From: Trichoplax sp. H2
Taxonomy: Eukaryota; Placozoa; Uniplacotomia; Trichoplacea
Assembly: GCA_003344405.1 (NCBI GenBank)
Contig: NOWV01000194.1
Span: 62,001 to 126,000, forward strand
Length of the DNA stretch: 64,000 nucleotides
Direction: 5' to 3'
Part shown: piece after piece, positions 27,979 to 41,359 of the stretch
Numbering within the stretch: the first letter of the stretch is position 1
Layout of the letters: each line of letters opens with the position of its first letter
Made by a program: the position numbers and the translations under genes
The notes under the pieces: generated by a model
The model's input: the letters and a program-made list of their open reading frames with translations, nothing else
What the model was told of the DNA's origin: nothing
The model's database searches: none

Positions 27979-29925
27979 TTGGAACCAAAATCAACTCTGA
28001 AATTGAATTAAAAAAAAAAATAAGGGAAAGACTTGTGTTTTAAGGTAGAATGATGAGCTATGATGATGGATCTTGCCTTGAATGGAACGCTCTGTTTGAT
28101 TCATAAACGGCAAATAAGATCTATGAGAAAAAGAACAAGCTAATTGGCACTAGATTGCAAGTAAGTTTCCGTAATCCGCTGGAAAAGAATCGGAATAAAA
28201 AAATTGAGATAAAATATCAATGAACTAAATTAAGATGATCTCGCAAGTATTTGCTTTGATGACATCAGAATGTTAAAAACACCTGTTAGCCTTTGAAGAT
28301 ACAATGTACATACGATGAAAGGATTGCCTGTAACTTCTTTTTGGAAGCCAATGCTACAAGTACCAGATGAAATGGGAGACTGCAGACTGATTGATTCGAT
28401 TTATTATTGCTGATATGCCTTAACATTCAATTTGTTATCCAAGCGAAGATGTTATTGACATAACTAGAATGAAAATAACAATTTAGCCATATGGTTAAGG
28501 GAAATAAATTGATCGATTCTTCATATAGTCGACAAGATTATTCTTAGTCTACTTGCTACTTAATCAATATTACAACATATTTTTTGACCTTGATTAGCAT
28601 AACTTTAATTATGATATTTTAGGAACGATATCGTCTAGTCAATATTAATCAAGATGATGTTCATTTGTTGACCCGATGATAGTATTGAATTAAATATAGA
28701 TTTCCAATGCAGAATCGATACAAAATGTTTATCGATATCTTGATGATAGGATGAATGAATTACTTTATTCATTACGTAAGATTTCTGTATTGAAGCACAT
28801 GGTCGATATAAATAGTGTAAAATTCCTTAAGCAGAACAGGTTCGACTTGTACTGTTTTTTTTTGTTGTATCTACTTACATAAGGATTCAGCAGGCAACCA
28901 CAAAGGTCGTTTGAAATCAATTAATATTAGTACGATTATGTTATATTGATGTTACTAAATATAGTTTTATAGAAATCGTGAAAAAATTCCAAGTAATCCT
29001 AGCTAGAACTTAAGTTATTTAATAACTATAACATGTTAACTATACCGGAGAATCGAATTCAGAGGATTTCATTAATAGCAATTACAGAAATATAAAACTA
29101 CCGACTATTCGTACACAAAATCACAACAGCGATACAAAAGCCAACTCTCCATTTCAACCTATCTTTTATGTTTATTAGAATTTTAAGCAGGATATAATAT
29201 AGCTATCATACATCGGACACAATTCTTCGATGTTTGATTATTTTTTATCCAGTGATATAGATCATGAGCATAATTAATAAATTCCATGTGCTTGTATATC
29301 TTACATTACATTGATACATGAACGTTAAAAGGACGATAGCATAAAGCCACGTATATGCGTATAGTGCTACGGTATTATAGATAACTTAAATTAAAAATTG
29401 ACAGTAATATATAACACATTACATTTAATCAGGAATTTACGACACAGCGGTAATCCATTTGCATATTGCCTATCACCAAGGTAAGTAAATTCGATAGCAA
29501 TAGAATTAACATCGATATCAACAACCATACAGTATTATCAATTCCATAATATGATCAATAAAGTTAATTTTTTAAAAAACATTTAATTGTCGCTTTCTCA
29601 GTATTATAAACAAACAAACGCAAAACAAGGAATACTAGAAGGTAATCCAATGCCGCTATGCAAAACGATAGTTCTTAATAAGATACAAGATTGTACGTCG
29701 TTGATGTTGAAATTATGAAGCCAATAAAGGAGCAGGTGCCTTTCTTTTAACTCCTGCTCAAAATAAGGTACACAGTATTTACTATGTTGACCAATTTCCG
29801 TAAACATACAACAAAATTACTTAATCCTAATAAAACATTGCACAAGTGTCCTCTTACTGGACGATGGAGAAAATCAATTCAAATTATTCCGATACTACAT
29901 GGTTTCGTAACTCCTAATAAGAAGG
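27979..29925. other. Spacer between TRPA 5' end and CHMP6 3' end
   Basis: About 1.9 kb with no supported gene. It should contain the TRPA promoter on the left and the CHMP6 3' UTR on the right. The frame at 29604-29807 (minus, 67 codons) has no domain and lies in the expected CHMP6 3' UTR. A purine/pyrimidine-poor T run sits near 28850. Confidence 0.5.
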
Positions 29926-32818
29926 TTAATCGTCGATAGTTACATTAAGCTTACCCGGATCTTCAGTTGGTACATCAGGTAACTCGACGTCTTCTGTCGT
30001 AGTTGCAGGAAGACTTGCTGCAGGAACATCTGGTAAATTTTGAAGTTCCTATCGCAATATATGCCATCAGTCAATATGAACAGGATAAACTACTATATGT
30101 GCAGCAGTTTAAGTTAAAATACAACATTAGCTAATAATCAATTGTAATTATCTGCACACTATGGCACCTGTTGTGTAATTTGTTCAAGTTCAGCAAGAAC
30201 TGCGGTTTCGTCTTCGTCTGTCAGCGTATTACCCAACAACTCATCAATTTGCTAAGATTCATTCAAACAATAATAAGTGCTGGGCAGCCATCGAGTTGGG
30301 AATGACATTAGCTATTAGATATAATTATAGTTAAAAACCTTTTGATATTCAATAGCTTCTTGCGTTTCATCCATAATTCTTTCAACGTCTTCAATAGACA
30401 TCATCTACATGTCACAGATGACAAAAGGCTTCCGTATTATACGACGTATGTACAAAATTATCATGATTATACTCGCATACGACATTTCGAAATCATACTT
30501 CTAATAGGACTACATTTGGGTAACGCATATTATTAGCTTTAAAAAATAGTGATTACTATGACATATCTTTAGTTAAAGAAGTATAGTATCGATGTTTAAA
30601 TACGATATTTTTAATTTAATTTGAAGTATCATAGAGATGACAAGATTAAAAGACATACGACAATAGTTCACCCACCTTATGCATTCTATCTAAGCACTCG
30701 TTACCCTGCTTCAAGCGTTCCACAACTTGTACCTGTATCTTGGCAAATTCTACATCATTTACCTGAAGTTAAAAGAAATTTTTACTGAGGATATAGATCA
30801 GAGGTGTCATTCAAAGCAGTGTAAAAACTAGGGAATCAATATTTAATTATTGGTGCTGTCATTACAATTGCAATCTATATCACTATTTGGGTTTAGAATC
30901 GAGCAAAGAACGGTTTTATTATAATTGTGTGTAATAGTTTTGTTGCGTAATTAATGATTTACCATTCGTTCTAAACCATCAAGCTGACCATCCGTTTTTT
31001 CTAGTAGCGATTCATAATATCTTTTCTTCTTTAACAGAAGTTTGGCTTTACTAATGACAACGTTAGTTTAATAAGTTAATAACATAATCATGATACATGT
31101 ATATTTACTATTTTCATCAACTTTGATACAAATTTTAAAAAATTTTTTATTTACAAAAGGGAAAGGGTATCAATATCTCGATCATCATACAAGAAGATAT
31201 ATTTCGTAGAACCAGGCTAAATTATAGCATTAGTCATGAGAAATTAATTTTAACTAAAACTATTTCACGATCACGGTATTAATGTGCTTAGGTCTAAATT
31301 GGATTAAACGAATGAGTCCTTTTGGATAGGGAGTAAAGGTAAAGTCTACCGTAAAATGTGTATTAACTTCTCAGATGTCCTTTCAAAAATATACTGTATG
31401 CATGCCTATGTTTGTAGCGTTGCAGGTATAATCAATGCAGGCGTAGATTTGCTTTCCTTCATTTTTTACTCGATATTAAACATTGCTATGATTTTACTTA
31501 CTCTACTTTCTTTTGCTTCACAAGATCTTTCGCTAAGGCTCTTTCTTGTTCTAAACTTATTTTGATCTGGATGAAAGCAAAAACATCAATAAAGAGTTAG
31601 ACTGATAAGTGATCTACGTACCATAATTGTAAATAGCAAACTGAACAACATCTTCATCATGCCATTTAAGCAAGAGAGATCTAACTTAACCTACCCTTTT
31701 TTGATATTGTTGCAGTTTGTCTCGTTGTTGCTTGAGCCCCTATTGACAGTAGAAAAAAAAAATGAAAGATAGTGGATCATCAGTTATAGAGGTAAATAAA
31801 GCAGTTAATTTGATTCTGGTCTTGGAACAGCATAGGAAATAAAAATATAAATGATTTAAGCACCTAGTTTGTATAAGCGGAATTGTTATCAAGGCTGATC
31901 TGATATAAATTATGATACTACACTTGGACATCTACATCATAAACAGTACAACCTCTTTGTACATGATCTGTATCTACTTACAAACTGATTACAAGCAATT
32001 TTAAGCAATTTATGGTCCGTGGTTCTCTCGAAAGTGTAATGTATTAGAAGAGAGCCGCCTGGGTATTTGATTTCATTTTATACTTGCATTACTTATGCTT
32101 GACTAGTATTATAGTTTCATATCTAATATGAACGCACAACTCATGTAGTGCCTTGTCCGATGCTAATATAAAAATCGGTTTCATACGTTACTTCTATTAA
32201 ATTTACGCATAATTAATACTATAGGCTGTCTAAGTCAGATCTTGATACACTATCCAAATGATTTTTAAATCATTTAGGCAATCTCTAGCTAATTACATCA
32301 GTCTGAACCCTATCTCATATATTGGCAGCAACGTAAAATCAAGAAACCACTAGATACTGTAAAGCATCTACTAGTACTAGTAGTCCATGATAAAATCCAC
32401 CCATATCTTGTTCTGTCCACGACATCATGCAAAAGCTTTAAATAATATGTTACTCCATTATCGAAATACTAGTTTATCACCTGAATAATGTAACACGAAC
32501 CTAATTTAGCTATTCTAAGTTAAAAAGAAAGGTGTATACTAATCATGATGAATATCGATGGCGTTTCCATCCGATATCCTATCATATCAATTGAGAAACG
32601 TTTATCTCGATGCACTACAAGATTAAATACCGCACCATGAACTACGAATTGATTCTACGTCTCCATAACATTGGTTATTCATCAGAAAACTCAACAGCAA
32701 GAATAATAATATAATCTATCCTCCAAACAGACATCATACGAACCAAAACAGCTCGATCTTGTTCAGTAATTTGATGCTTTTCCTCTTTTGGTTTACTCTT
32801 ACCAAATAGAGCCCCCAT
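29926..32818 (-). CDS. CHMP6: ESCRT-III subunit CHMP6 (VPS20)
   Basis: Eight exons spell a full-length CHMP6. The start is ATG at 32818 with MGALFGKSK, an N-terminal Gly for myristoylation, and ITEQDRAVL (exon 32744-32818). Exons follow near 31.7 kb (LKQQRDKLQQYQKR), 31.55 kb (LEQERALAKDL), 31.0 kb (KAKLLLKKKRYYESLL), 30.7 kb (AKIQVQVVERLKQGNECL), 30.38 kb (MSIEDVERIMDETQEAIEY), 30.2 kb (QIDELLGNTLTDEDE) and 29.93-30.05 kb (PTEDPGKLNVTIDD, stop). CHMP6 is recruited by the ESCRT-II subunit VPS25 to endosomal membranes and nucleates ESCRT-III filaments for multivesicular-body sorting. Basic helices 1-2 and the acidic C-terminus are both present. The order and content match the family throughout, and the gene looks intact. 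It is divergent from RRN3. Confidence 0.94.
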
Positions 32819-33778
32819 TTTGTTCTGATGAGGAAGACGGTATTGCGCATGACTAACATGACGTCATGATTGGAGGGAGGTCCAGTTGGTACCGGTCCAG
32901 TCCATATCTCAGCAAAGCGGTCTCCGCGATCGATGTCAGCCATTGCACTAGAAACTCATATAAATACTATTGCAATTTGGCGTGTTTGGAACCTACCCTT
33001 GAATACGATTTGTCCAATTCTCATCCTAGTAGCCATACCCAAACGTGAGCCATTCATCCATAGTAATCCTCTATTGCCGGTTGGATAATTGATTTACTAT
33101 CAGCACCATGCATACGCGTGTTCAATGACTAGGTACAAGCGCATACTCTCCTTTGGCGGCTATACTAAACTATATAAAATTTACTGGTTCGTTCCTACTT
33201 CTTTAGCACAAATCATCTCCAGCTAGCTCGATAGAAATTCTTCGCTGGATTCCTCGTTATTTCTTACCTTTCCTAGCTATAACTTGATAATATCCTAGAA
33301 TTATCCTTAGTTAGTAGCAGTATTGGCAACCAGCAAGACTGTTATTACAAGATCATACACGAAAAGGAGAGAAATAGCATGATATCTTGACGTAAGCAAT
33401 GATAATCGGTTGCCCTTGTTGGAGATTTCTTGTTATAATCTAATGCTTGGATTGATGAAAATTAGCTCTTGCAGACTTTTGGAATCATATTCGATCCTTA
33501 GAAATTGTAGGATAGTAGTGCGATTATTGCCTTGAAACAACTAGGAAAAAGGAGGTAGACTGCTCTCTTCTCTAACTCGATACTGTTATAGTGTAGTATT
33601 TGTATCCATTGATCTGTTCAAGTTGTTGTAAGATTCTTGCACATCCTCGTTGTGTGCATCGATTGAATACGATGCTCGCATGGTAGGCTATCATGACAAC
33701 ATTGCGATCCACTGCTAAAGGCTAACTTTCAATGTAATCTACCTGTATGTCTAATTCTAGACTAGTTTATTTAAAGCT
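32819..33778. promoter_or_regulatory. Bidirectional CHMP6/RRN3 promoter region
   Basis: This 960-base gap separates two divergently transcribed housekeeping genes. At 32859-32866 there is a perfect CRE palindrome, TGACGTCA, followed 2 bases later by ATTGG (32869-32873), an inverted CCAAT box. The pair lies about 41 bases from the CHMP6 ATG. The surrounding 32820-32945 is clearly more GC-rich than the rest of the window. CRE and CCAAT elements are typical of housekeeping promoters. Placement of actual start sites is inference. Confidence 0.55.
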
Positions 33779-36700
33779 ATGGACGAAGTAGAAGCGTCAG
33801 ATATGAGTGGAGATGAGGAATATTCAGATTCAGGCCAAGGGGCTATGATTATGGCTACGGTGATACATAAAGCATTGGAAAATAAGAAAAAGGTAATGGT
33901 AGTTCTAGGCATCTATTCAATCGGCCTTCATTCATCTCGTAGTAATATTCAAAAACTGGTTGATCATGAAATTACCGAATACAGTAAATACTTTGCAATA
34001 TTACTGTATCGTACAAGTCAGCGATAGTGAAATATTTTACTTGCAACGAGAAAGTAACATTATTAGTGATCATCATCTATGGGTGTATAAACCATGACTG
34101 CAGCATGATGCGATTTTCTCGTAATTAATTCAGTTACTGGTGCTGCTATTTTAGATCGTCTACAGAAACACGATTTCTCCTATTTTATTACTTCAGAATA
34201 TCATGAACATACTGTTATAACAATCATATACAAAATTCTACGTAGACTATTAGACTTTGAAATAGACAACTTAGATATCTAGTACAATAATTAGAATTGA
34301 TCAATGTTCAGTTAACGTAGACAACATAAAACATGGCAAGATAGCCACTTGACAGGATCACAAAGTACTATAAATCGTGTAATTTTGCTGCCAAAACTCT
34401 ACTAACTTCTAACCATGAATAGTAAACTGGAAATCAAGTAGATGGTATAATCTGGCTAAAAACACGCCACGTAAAGTGAAACAAGTTTATAGTTGATGCA
34501 TAAATCTATTGTATGTTCATCAAGGTGTTGAATCAGTTTATCAGAATGCAATCAAACGAATAGATTACGAATGAACATACATCGTAATAAAAATAATATT
34601 GTTTGGTACAGTCAACACTGAGCTGGATAACTCAATTGTGATTATACATTCTAATTATAACAAAATATATTATAGGGATTGCAAAAAGACTATGACTGGA
34701 TCGTACATCAGCTATCGCAAGACAATATGGACGTGAGTTATAATGAAAGAGAGAATAGTTAGCTCTAAATAAATAGCATGTTCAGTAATAACTGTTACAA
34801 TTTACTTGATAAAGATAACGAAATTTTACAGTATCTCATCATATTGGACACTTTATGTCAATAGAATGTTATTCTTTTAATTCCATCAAAACATAAATGA
34901 TAAAAATTCTTTCAATTGCATGATAGGCTCAAATCTTTTACCGATGGTTAAAAAGTCTGAGATATTGTACAACAGATATTAACCATAAATGTGAATCACT
35001 TGTCAATGCAACTTTGGTGAGTCCAGGTCTTATGGATAAGATCTCTTACAAAGATTCACTTGCAATACATGCAATACTCGTTCAATATAATATCCAATTA
35101 TACCTTAAAATATTACAATTACATTAGAAAATAAAATGGATCGATCGTGAAGAATCACTAGTAGATCTTTATATTGGATGGCTGGCAGATCTAGTTACGG
35201 TGCATACTTCGTTCTACCTTGATCCGTGCCTGAGAATGCTAATTAATCACTTTATGTCAAGTTAGTAAAGCAATGATATTTCTTCCTCGTAGGAACATAT
35301 ATCAAAGTTACAGCGTAAATTAATTTTGGATATTCTTTCAATCATTCATAGGCAATGATTCTCGCGAACTTACCGTTGGAGAAAATCAAAGTTTTGACAT
35401 TTGTGAGTAGAATTATGCCTCATAAGCTCTTTAGTGTTTTACAATTAACGTATTAATGTTTTATTACTACTGTATCGGTGTCTTAGTATTCCAATTTGCT
35501 ATTAGGTTTCTATGATACTATAATTTGTTCTTTTCTTTCCTTCGTTAATAGTTGGGAACAAGCAAGTTCATCGCGCAATGCAAACTGTTCTACATTTAGT
35601 CCCATCGTACGTATTACATCATTCATTATGAGAATAGAATACAGGGCTGATAGTTTATGAGATGAAGTGCGAGCTATTATTGAATTCTTATTCTTATACT
35701 TTCAAAGGCATGATAATTACTTAGTAATGTTTTTCCATAGGTCCCAAACAAGATTACTACCAATTTTAACACATTATTTTCCTTCGGAATATAAGCCATT
35801 AGATCAATATGTAATTCTATAAGATTCAATATCATTTGCTTAATTATTGGATTAGATAGACTAAGGATAATCAATATCCATCTTTTTCTTTTTCCCTACT
35901 CATATTCAAGGTTTATTATGTTAGTAATTTATTGCGTTTGACTGTTTACGCACCTGGATTGCGCTCACAAATTCTAGAGTTAACTGTCCACAAACTAGTC
36001 AAAGTTGATGTAAGACTTGATAACATTATGAATTGAGTTTAAAAAGTGCATCATCAGCCTTTAAATTGTAATCGACTAAGAATGACCATTTGACTGAAGG
36101 TGGAGGTATCGCGAGACTCGATAAACAAAATCAACCAAATATTTGCTGATGACGAAATGCAGTTCGATGTTGACTTGGTAAGATTTAATATGAAGCATTT
36201 ATATATATTTTCATAAATTTTATTTTCGTATTAGTAATTCCTTTATTTGCAATGATTGGTATAAATTACTTCATGTGGTGATTGCCGTTTAGGAGATGAA
36301 TGATAGTAATTCTGCTGATAAATTAGCTGTACTACCTGGAGATCTTCAACAAATTGCTAATTTAGCTGATAAATTGGACCTGTCAATGTCGATCTTCTTA
36401 TCTTACGTTAGTATTATATGCTATCAACAAGGTAAGATGAAAAGTTCGAACAGATTTTTTACCTCTGATATAAATTATAAATCAATCAATTAAAAAAATT
36501 AGTTATAAAGATACTATGAAATGTTATCCATTTCTAATCTTTAGGCAAGTTTGATCAATCTGCCGCATCACTACTATTTACGGATTTATTGACAGTTAGT
36601 TATGCTTACAAGATGCTGCTATTACAATTTCTATAATAATTTTCATTATAATATACGCTAGACTAATATTAATCTTATTATTCGGTTGGAAACAGGCTTT

Positions 36701-38630
36701 CGATACCATTATTTTGCCAACGCATGACATTTGCCACATCCAATTCTATTTATTCGTGACATGTAGCTATGACGAAGAATTTGTAAAACAGATGCTTCAT
36801 TTGTGCTGGAATAAGGTATTTTTATTATAATACGATGTCACACAGGAGCCTCGCTTAACTTTAATATTCACCAGCTAACGCTTAAACTATCTTTATAATT
36901 TAGTTCGAAGACACAAATGTACCCGGTTGGTGGGCAATTTAAGTCGTTGAATTTACTAATAAAATAGGTTTTAACCATATAATTATAACTACCGTGTCAT
37001 AATATGGCAAATATTTATTTACAGCTGTTTTACGTCAAACTTCTGTGGCCTACATCGCAAGTTTCGTTGCTAGAGCAAAATTTGTGCCATTAAGGTCAGA
37101 TAATTGATGTTACTGTAAAAAATCTTTGTCAACAAATTTCGAATTAGACTAATTTATAGTTAAAGTATTACATCCCGCATTTTATTGATAGTTATAACAT
37201 TTCGTCAATGATAGGTAATCGTATTAATCAATGACATTAATCTTTCATATATTAGAATTATCAATACATGCATAGAAATATTTTGTACCTGGATTCATCG
37301 GTAATTTATATTGTGTATCTTGATTTAGACCTTTGATAGCGTTATTAGGAAGGATACAGCATATTACTATTCAATATTTAATGTTGTAGATATCTTGATG
37401 AACATGGAAATTGCACCACTGCCGATATTGACACACACTGCCTTTTCTATTCTGCCTGCCAAGTACATTCTAAAATAAGATTTAATTTTATAAGATATTA
37501 TAAAGTGTAAATTTATCAACATGAATAAAACTGAAATTAGATTAATACCTAATTGCTATGCATTATTATACCCGTGTCTCTATATCTAGTGTTTGTTTTA
37601 CATGATTGTTTTCAAGCATGAAAACCTGATGGCAGATGAAGAAGGTCAGTGGTATTACTTTATCGATATAGATATGCTTAGATGAAATTGTCAGTCTTTG
37701 TTCGACTTCAATGTTCCTAAAATGTGCTTGTACATTGTGAAGGTAAAAAATTACTCAATCGCGGTGGTCTCCAAAGAATTGTTACGTCAAAATTAAACCC
37801 ATTACGAGTAAGTCTTTACTGCTTAATCTGCAGTTTGATTTTAGCATAATTAAAATTTTAACCATCCGATGTTTGTGTAGTTTTGTATGCCGATCCTAAT
37901 CAAATTTTTTGCAGCAATTACAAGGTAAGATTATTTAATTGGCTTTTTATGCATGTTTATTCCTTCACATAACTGCTACTGTATGTCTTGACTAAAATTA
38001 TGGATTAATGTTTGATTGAATAATTATAATGCTAGTGAACATGAATTAGTTTATTGCTATACAATTATTGAGAGCAATAAAAGAGAACAGCTGCCTACCG
38101 CTTTATTCGGTGGAGATAAACAGCTTACGCGTGATATCAACAATCAATTAGATACATTTTTCCCTTTTGATCCTTACCTCCTATCGCGGTATGATAATGT
38201 ATTTGCTGATAACGTAATTAGTTGTATGTTCATGTTTTAATCGTAATCGTAGAATGTAGAATTAAATATAATATAGCAAATATCCTAATCCTGTATAGGT
38301 CGGCTAAAACGATCGAACCTCTATATCAAAGCTGGGATGATAACCTAAACTCTAATGCTGCCTGTACAAAAAATCAACAAGAGGTCGATTTTGATATTTT
38401 GCGGCTAGTCGTTGCTAAATACTAATTTAGACAGGTCTTAATTTTTTATATATATTGCACGATAGGAGAATGAGGACGATGACGATTATCTATCTTCTGA
38501 TGCATTGTCTCCATACGACTGTATGAATAGTTTCTCTCCAGGATTTGGTATTTCTCCTGCAAGGGCAATGATGCAGAATTACTATAGAGCAAGGAGCCAT
38601 TCAAATTCAATGAACGATGATAAGTTTTAA
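33779..38630 (+). CDS. RRN3: RNA polymerase I initiation factor RRN3 (TIF-IA)
   Basis: A multi-exon gene following human RRN3 in order. Exon 1 starts at ATG 33779 (MDEVEASDMSGDEEYS) and ends about 33891. Later exons give DYDWIVHQL (34676-34734), WIDREESLVDLYIGWLADLV (about 35131-35260), VHRAMQTVLHLVPS (about 35550-35608), RLLPILTHYFPSEYKPLDQY (about 35743-35810), VYYVSNLLRLTVYAPGLRSQ (about 35911-36009), LADKLDLSMSIFLSY (about 36293-36433), FDTIILPTHDICHIQFYLF (about 36696-36815), RQTSVAYIASFVARAKFVPL (about 37024-37098), then FYSACQ, LLNRGGLQRIVTSKLNPL, FFAAIT, LVYCYTIIE, DTFFPFDPYLL and LYQSWDD. The acidic Ser-rich tail stops at TAA 38628. RRN3 bridges growth signals to Pol I by binding Pol I and SL1 at rDNA promoters. 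Exon 2 is the one part I could not place with confidence. Confidence 0.93.
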
Positions 38631-39911
38631 TAATGTAAATTTACTCCTTTGAAAGAAATAGTCAATTCTAATATTTTGGCATTTTGTGGACCTTATCAGA
38701 TAGATACATTATAATATGATGATCTATGTACACTCGGCACATATATTTTCTGCACATGTATATAATATTCAATTAGTATTTTCAATTATTAGGATATTAA
38801 AGTGTACTGTATAAGGCAAACGTAGAATTTAAATCAATCAAAATGCATGCAACTAAATTGTTTATCAAATTTTAATATAGTTAGTCTATATATGAAGAAA
38901 GAATGTAATAATCGAATTACGATGATTTTTAGTAGCGTAAATTCTTATAAATATCATATTATTTTAAAAATAAAAATTATCATCTTTACAGATACAATAG
39001 AATGGGTTTTAAGTTTTTATACGGATATAATTAATTCAAGATTATACATTATACATCGAATCTGTTTTGATGTACATATGATTGCTCGTAAACAGATAAT
39101 ATAAGATTTACAACACAAAATGAACAGTAAAGTAGTTTAGCAATTGTCTATCAGTATGTCAAAAATAAATTTAGTCCAAGTTTAGAATAGAAATAAGCAG
39201 GTATTTATTTCACTGGTTTAAGACGAAAGACTAAATTCATACTTCGGTAAATGGTCGTAGGGTAAATCAGTACAAAGAATGTAAAGTAAGTGAAGTTAAT
39301 ACAATTACTATAGAAAAGTAAGAAAAGATCAACAACGAATACGATAAAAATAAATTAGGAAAACAATTATTCTTAGTTGTTATTAACGTGAGTTGTATGA
39401 TACATTGTATAATAGAATTGGCGTTGAAACACTAGGTGATACAAGGATAATAATTAAACAAACTCGTATCTGTGTTTTAAGAAGTATTCAATTTGCGCGA
39501 AATTTTTGATGTAACGAGCACAACGTTCAACAATTGCCAACCATTTTATTATTTTACTACCTATACGCAGTGCATTGCGTATTGCACCATATCCAACTTT
39601 ATCCCATTTATTCTCCGTACGATAGGAGAGAATAGAATATTAGCCATCGTCTACAAAATTATATTTATTTTCGATAACTACTATTTGACTGAAGATTACG
39701 GTATGAGTTTGACGGAAGGTGAATATTTTTGAGATATTATGAATTAAGTAAGAAATATTTACTCGTATACATATCTAGTATCAGTTTTAGCTATGCAATA
39801 TCGCAGTAAATTAGATTAATGTAGATAACCTGTGAAATAGTTATTAGCTTCTGTATGTAATAGAAATACAGAAAATGTTATTGCAAAAAGCCACATAATT
39901 AATAATAGAGA
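38631..39911. other. Spacer downstream of RRN3
   Basis: No supported gene. Open frames at 38847-39104 and 39493-39732 (plus) are AT-driven, hydrophobic and without domains. The latter opens at TTG. The first few hundred bases should be RRN3 3' UTR. Confidence 0.45.
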
Positions 39912-40148
39912 ATGTCTAGTATCCGTTATTATTACTGCATTATAATATTTCTATATGTTAATCTTTTGCATCCCGGTCGACTTAATGTAACTTTGACACC
40001 AAATAAAATAGAGAAAATAATCGAACAGCTATTAATTCAAAATTTACTAAGAGATAGTCTAGCAATCTTTCAAATAGCATATTACCTACGGCTTACAGAA
40101 AAAGTTAACAATCTCACATGCAACCAATTGACCTACAAAGTCAGTTAA
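39912..40148 (+). CDS. Small hypothetical protein, 78 aa
   Basis: ATG at 39912 opens a 78-codon frame. Residues 6-19 are hydrophobic (YYYCIIIFLYVNLL), which could be a signal peptide. A basic-amphipathic helix follows (TPNKIEKIIEQLLIQNLL) with DSLAIFQIAYYL. I do not recognise the family. Support beyond the frame: a DNA copy of 39968-40090 exists at 53443-53570 with over 80 percent identity by eye, but that copy has lost the frame. The segment is therefore a dispersed repeat and may be non-coding, or this may be the surviving member of a small gene family. It could also be an exon of a longer gene. Confidence 0.3.
   Translation: MSSIRYYYCIIIFLYVNLLHPGRLNVTLTPNKIEKIIEQLLIQNLLRDSLAIFQIAYYLRLTEKVNNLTCNQLTYKVS
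39968..40090. repeat. Dispersed repeat, copy 1 (partner 53443-53570)
   Basis: Starts GCATCCCGGTCGACTTAATG here and GCATCTCAATCGACTCGATG in the partner. Both share ACACCAAATAAAATAGAGAAA (with one change) and an almost identical AGAGATAGTCTAGCAATC block. Both copies flank the TPR/ROC-COR modules. Confidence 0.7.
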
Positions 40149-40713
40149 CTTGAACTGTTTCTTCAAATATGATTCTTCTGCACTTAAAATTTTGTGATTG
40201 CAGCGTCATTTACAGACTTCGTAACTAGAACTGGAAGCCACTTAGTAACTATGCGTTAATAATTCTACTATATATACATGTGTGCATTAATCGTGAAATA
40301 TGTTTGTGGCTAACTCTGAAGGCGGATCTGCGGTAGCCATGATACGTTAATAGTAGTGAGAAGCGTGGAGATAGATAGGAAGATAGTAATTGAGTGTGTG
40401 TTTTGAAGGAGTTTTATTTAAGCGATAGTACGTTTGTTACAAGCTTGACTAACGTGTAAGAGTTAATATCAAGACATGACGTAAAGTAAAGCGACGTAAA
40501 GTGAATTGAATAATATTCTTAGGATCGAGTATTTATACCAATGCATAGGGTTGTGTTTGCAATACTAAGTTATACTGTATACTGTATGTATTACTATATT
40601 CTATAAGATATAACATATTACCAACATCGTACAAATTACAGTACTAGTTACATGTTACGTATCTAAGACACTACAATTTTAAAGCATAATTTGAAAATAG
40701 TTTAAATGGAGGT

Positions 40714-41015
40714 CAGCTCGCGATTGGATGTTTCATGAAAACACAAGATGAACAAATAAATACGTTGAGTAAAATTAAATGGATTACAACGATGTTGGCA
40801 TGTTGCTGTGGGTATCTAATATTTGTTTACTGCAAAGGTATGTGCACCTGTATATCAAGTTTTCAATAGATATGGCTGAAATGTAGAACGTAAGAGATAG
40901 CTACGTTGCCATATAAATATCATGAAGTAAATAAAAAATGTGCTTGCCATAATAATGCAAGTAAGGTATAATTATTTGATTTAGCACTATATCAACGGGT
41001 AATTGAATGTCGTAT
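40714..41015 (+). pseudogene. Relic of a third ROC-COR gene 3' end
   Basis: TCAGCTCGCGATTGGAT at about 40716 matches the last coding part of the ROC-COR exon (TCAGCTCGTGATTGGAT at about 49367). AACAAATAAATACG..GTAAAATTAA follows, in step with the stop region there. Homology then continues through the downstream flank, 40797-41015 against 49448-49665. The reading frame is broken by stops, and nothing of the GTPase or COR body remains upstream. It marks an older copy of the module that lost most of its sequence. Confidence 0.6.
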
Positions 41016-41359
41016 TTTATTTAATAGAGAATAAGTACTGTTATCGAAATCACTAGTATACTATGAATGTATATCCAGTAGTTTTAATACCTAATAATCA
41101 ACAAGTGATATTACTTGCTTAAAAAGCCACCCGTTGCCATCATAACAAACGACTGTTATTAAATGAAATCTAAATCAAAGTAGCAGTTAATCGTTAAAAT
41201 TCTACATTCCATTACGTTAGTTTATCCCTTTATAGTACAATTAATTTCCAAACATGAACCCTAATTAATTAATATAGAAATTATAACGAAATTCATTATG
41301 GTACATGGTTACGCGCTATGGGTAGTTACGGGCAATTTAATTAAAGATCTATGTAGATT

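Noticed and set aside
27979-28420. Complete Frizzled receptor gene
   Set aside because: Only one short block resembles the family. No cysteine-rich domain or other helices could be found.
39493-39732. 79-codon hydrophobic frame
   Set aside because: It has no ATG start, no domain and AT-driven composition.
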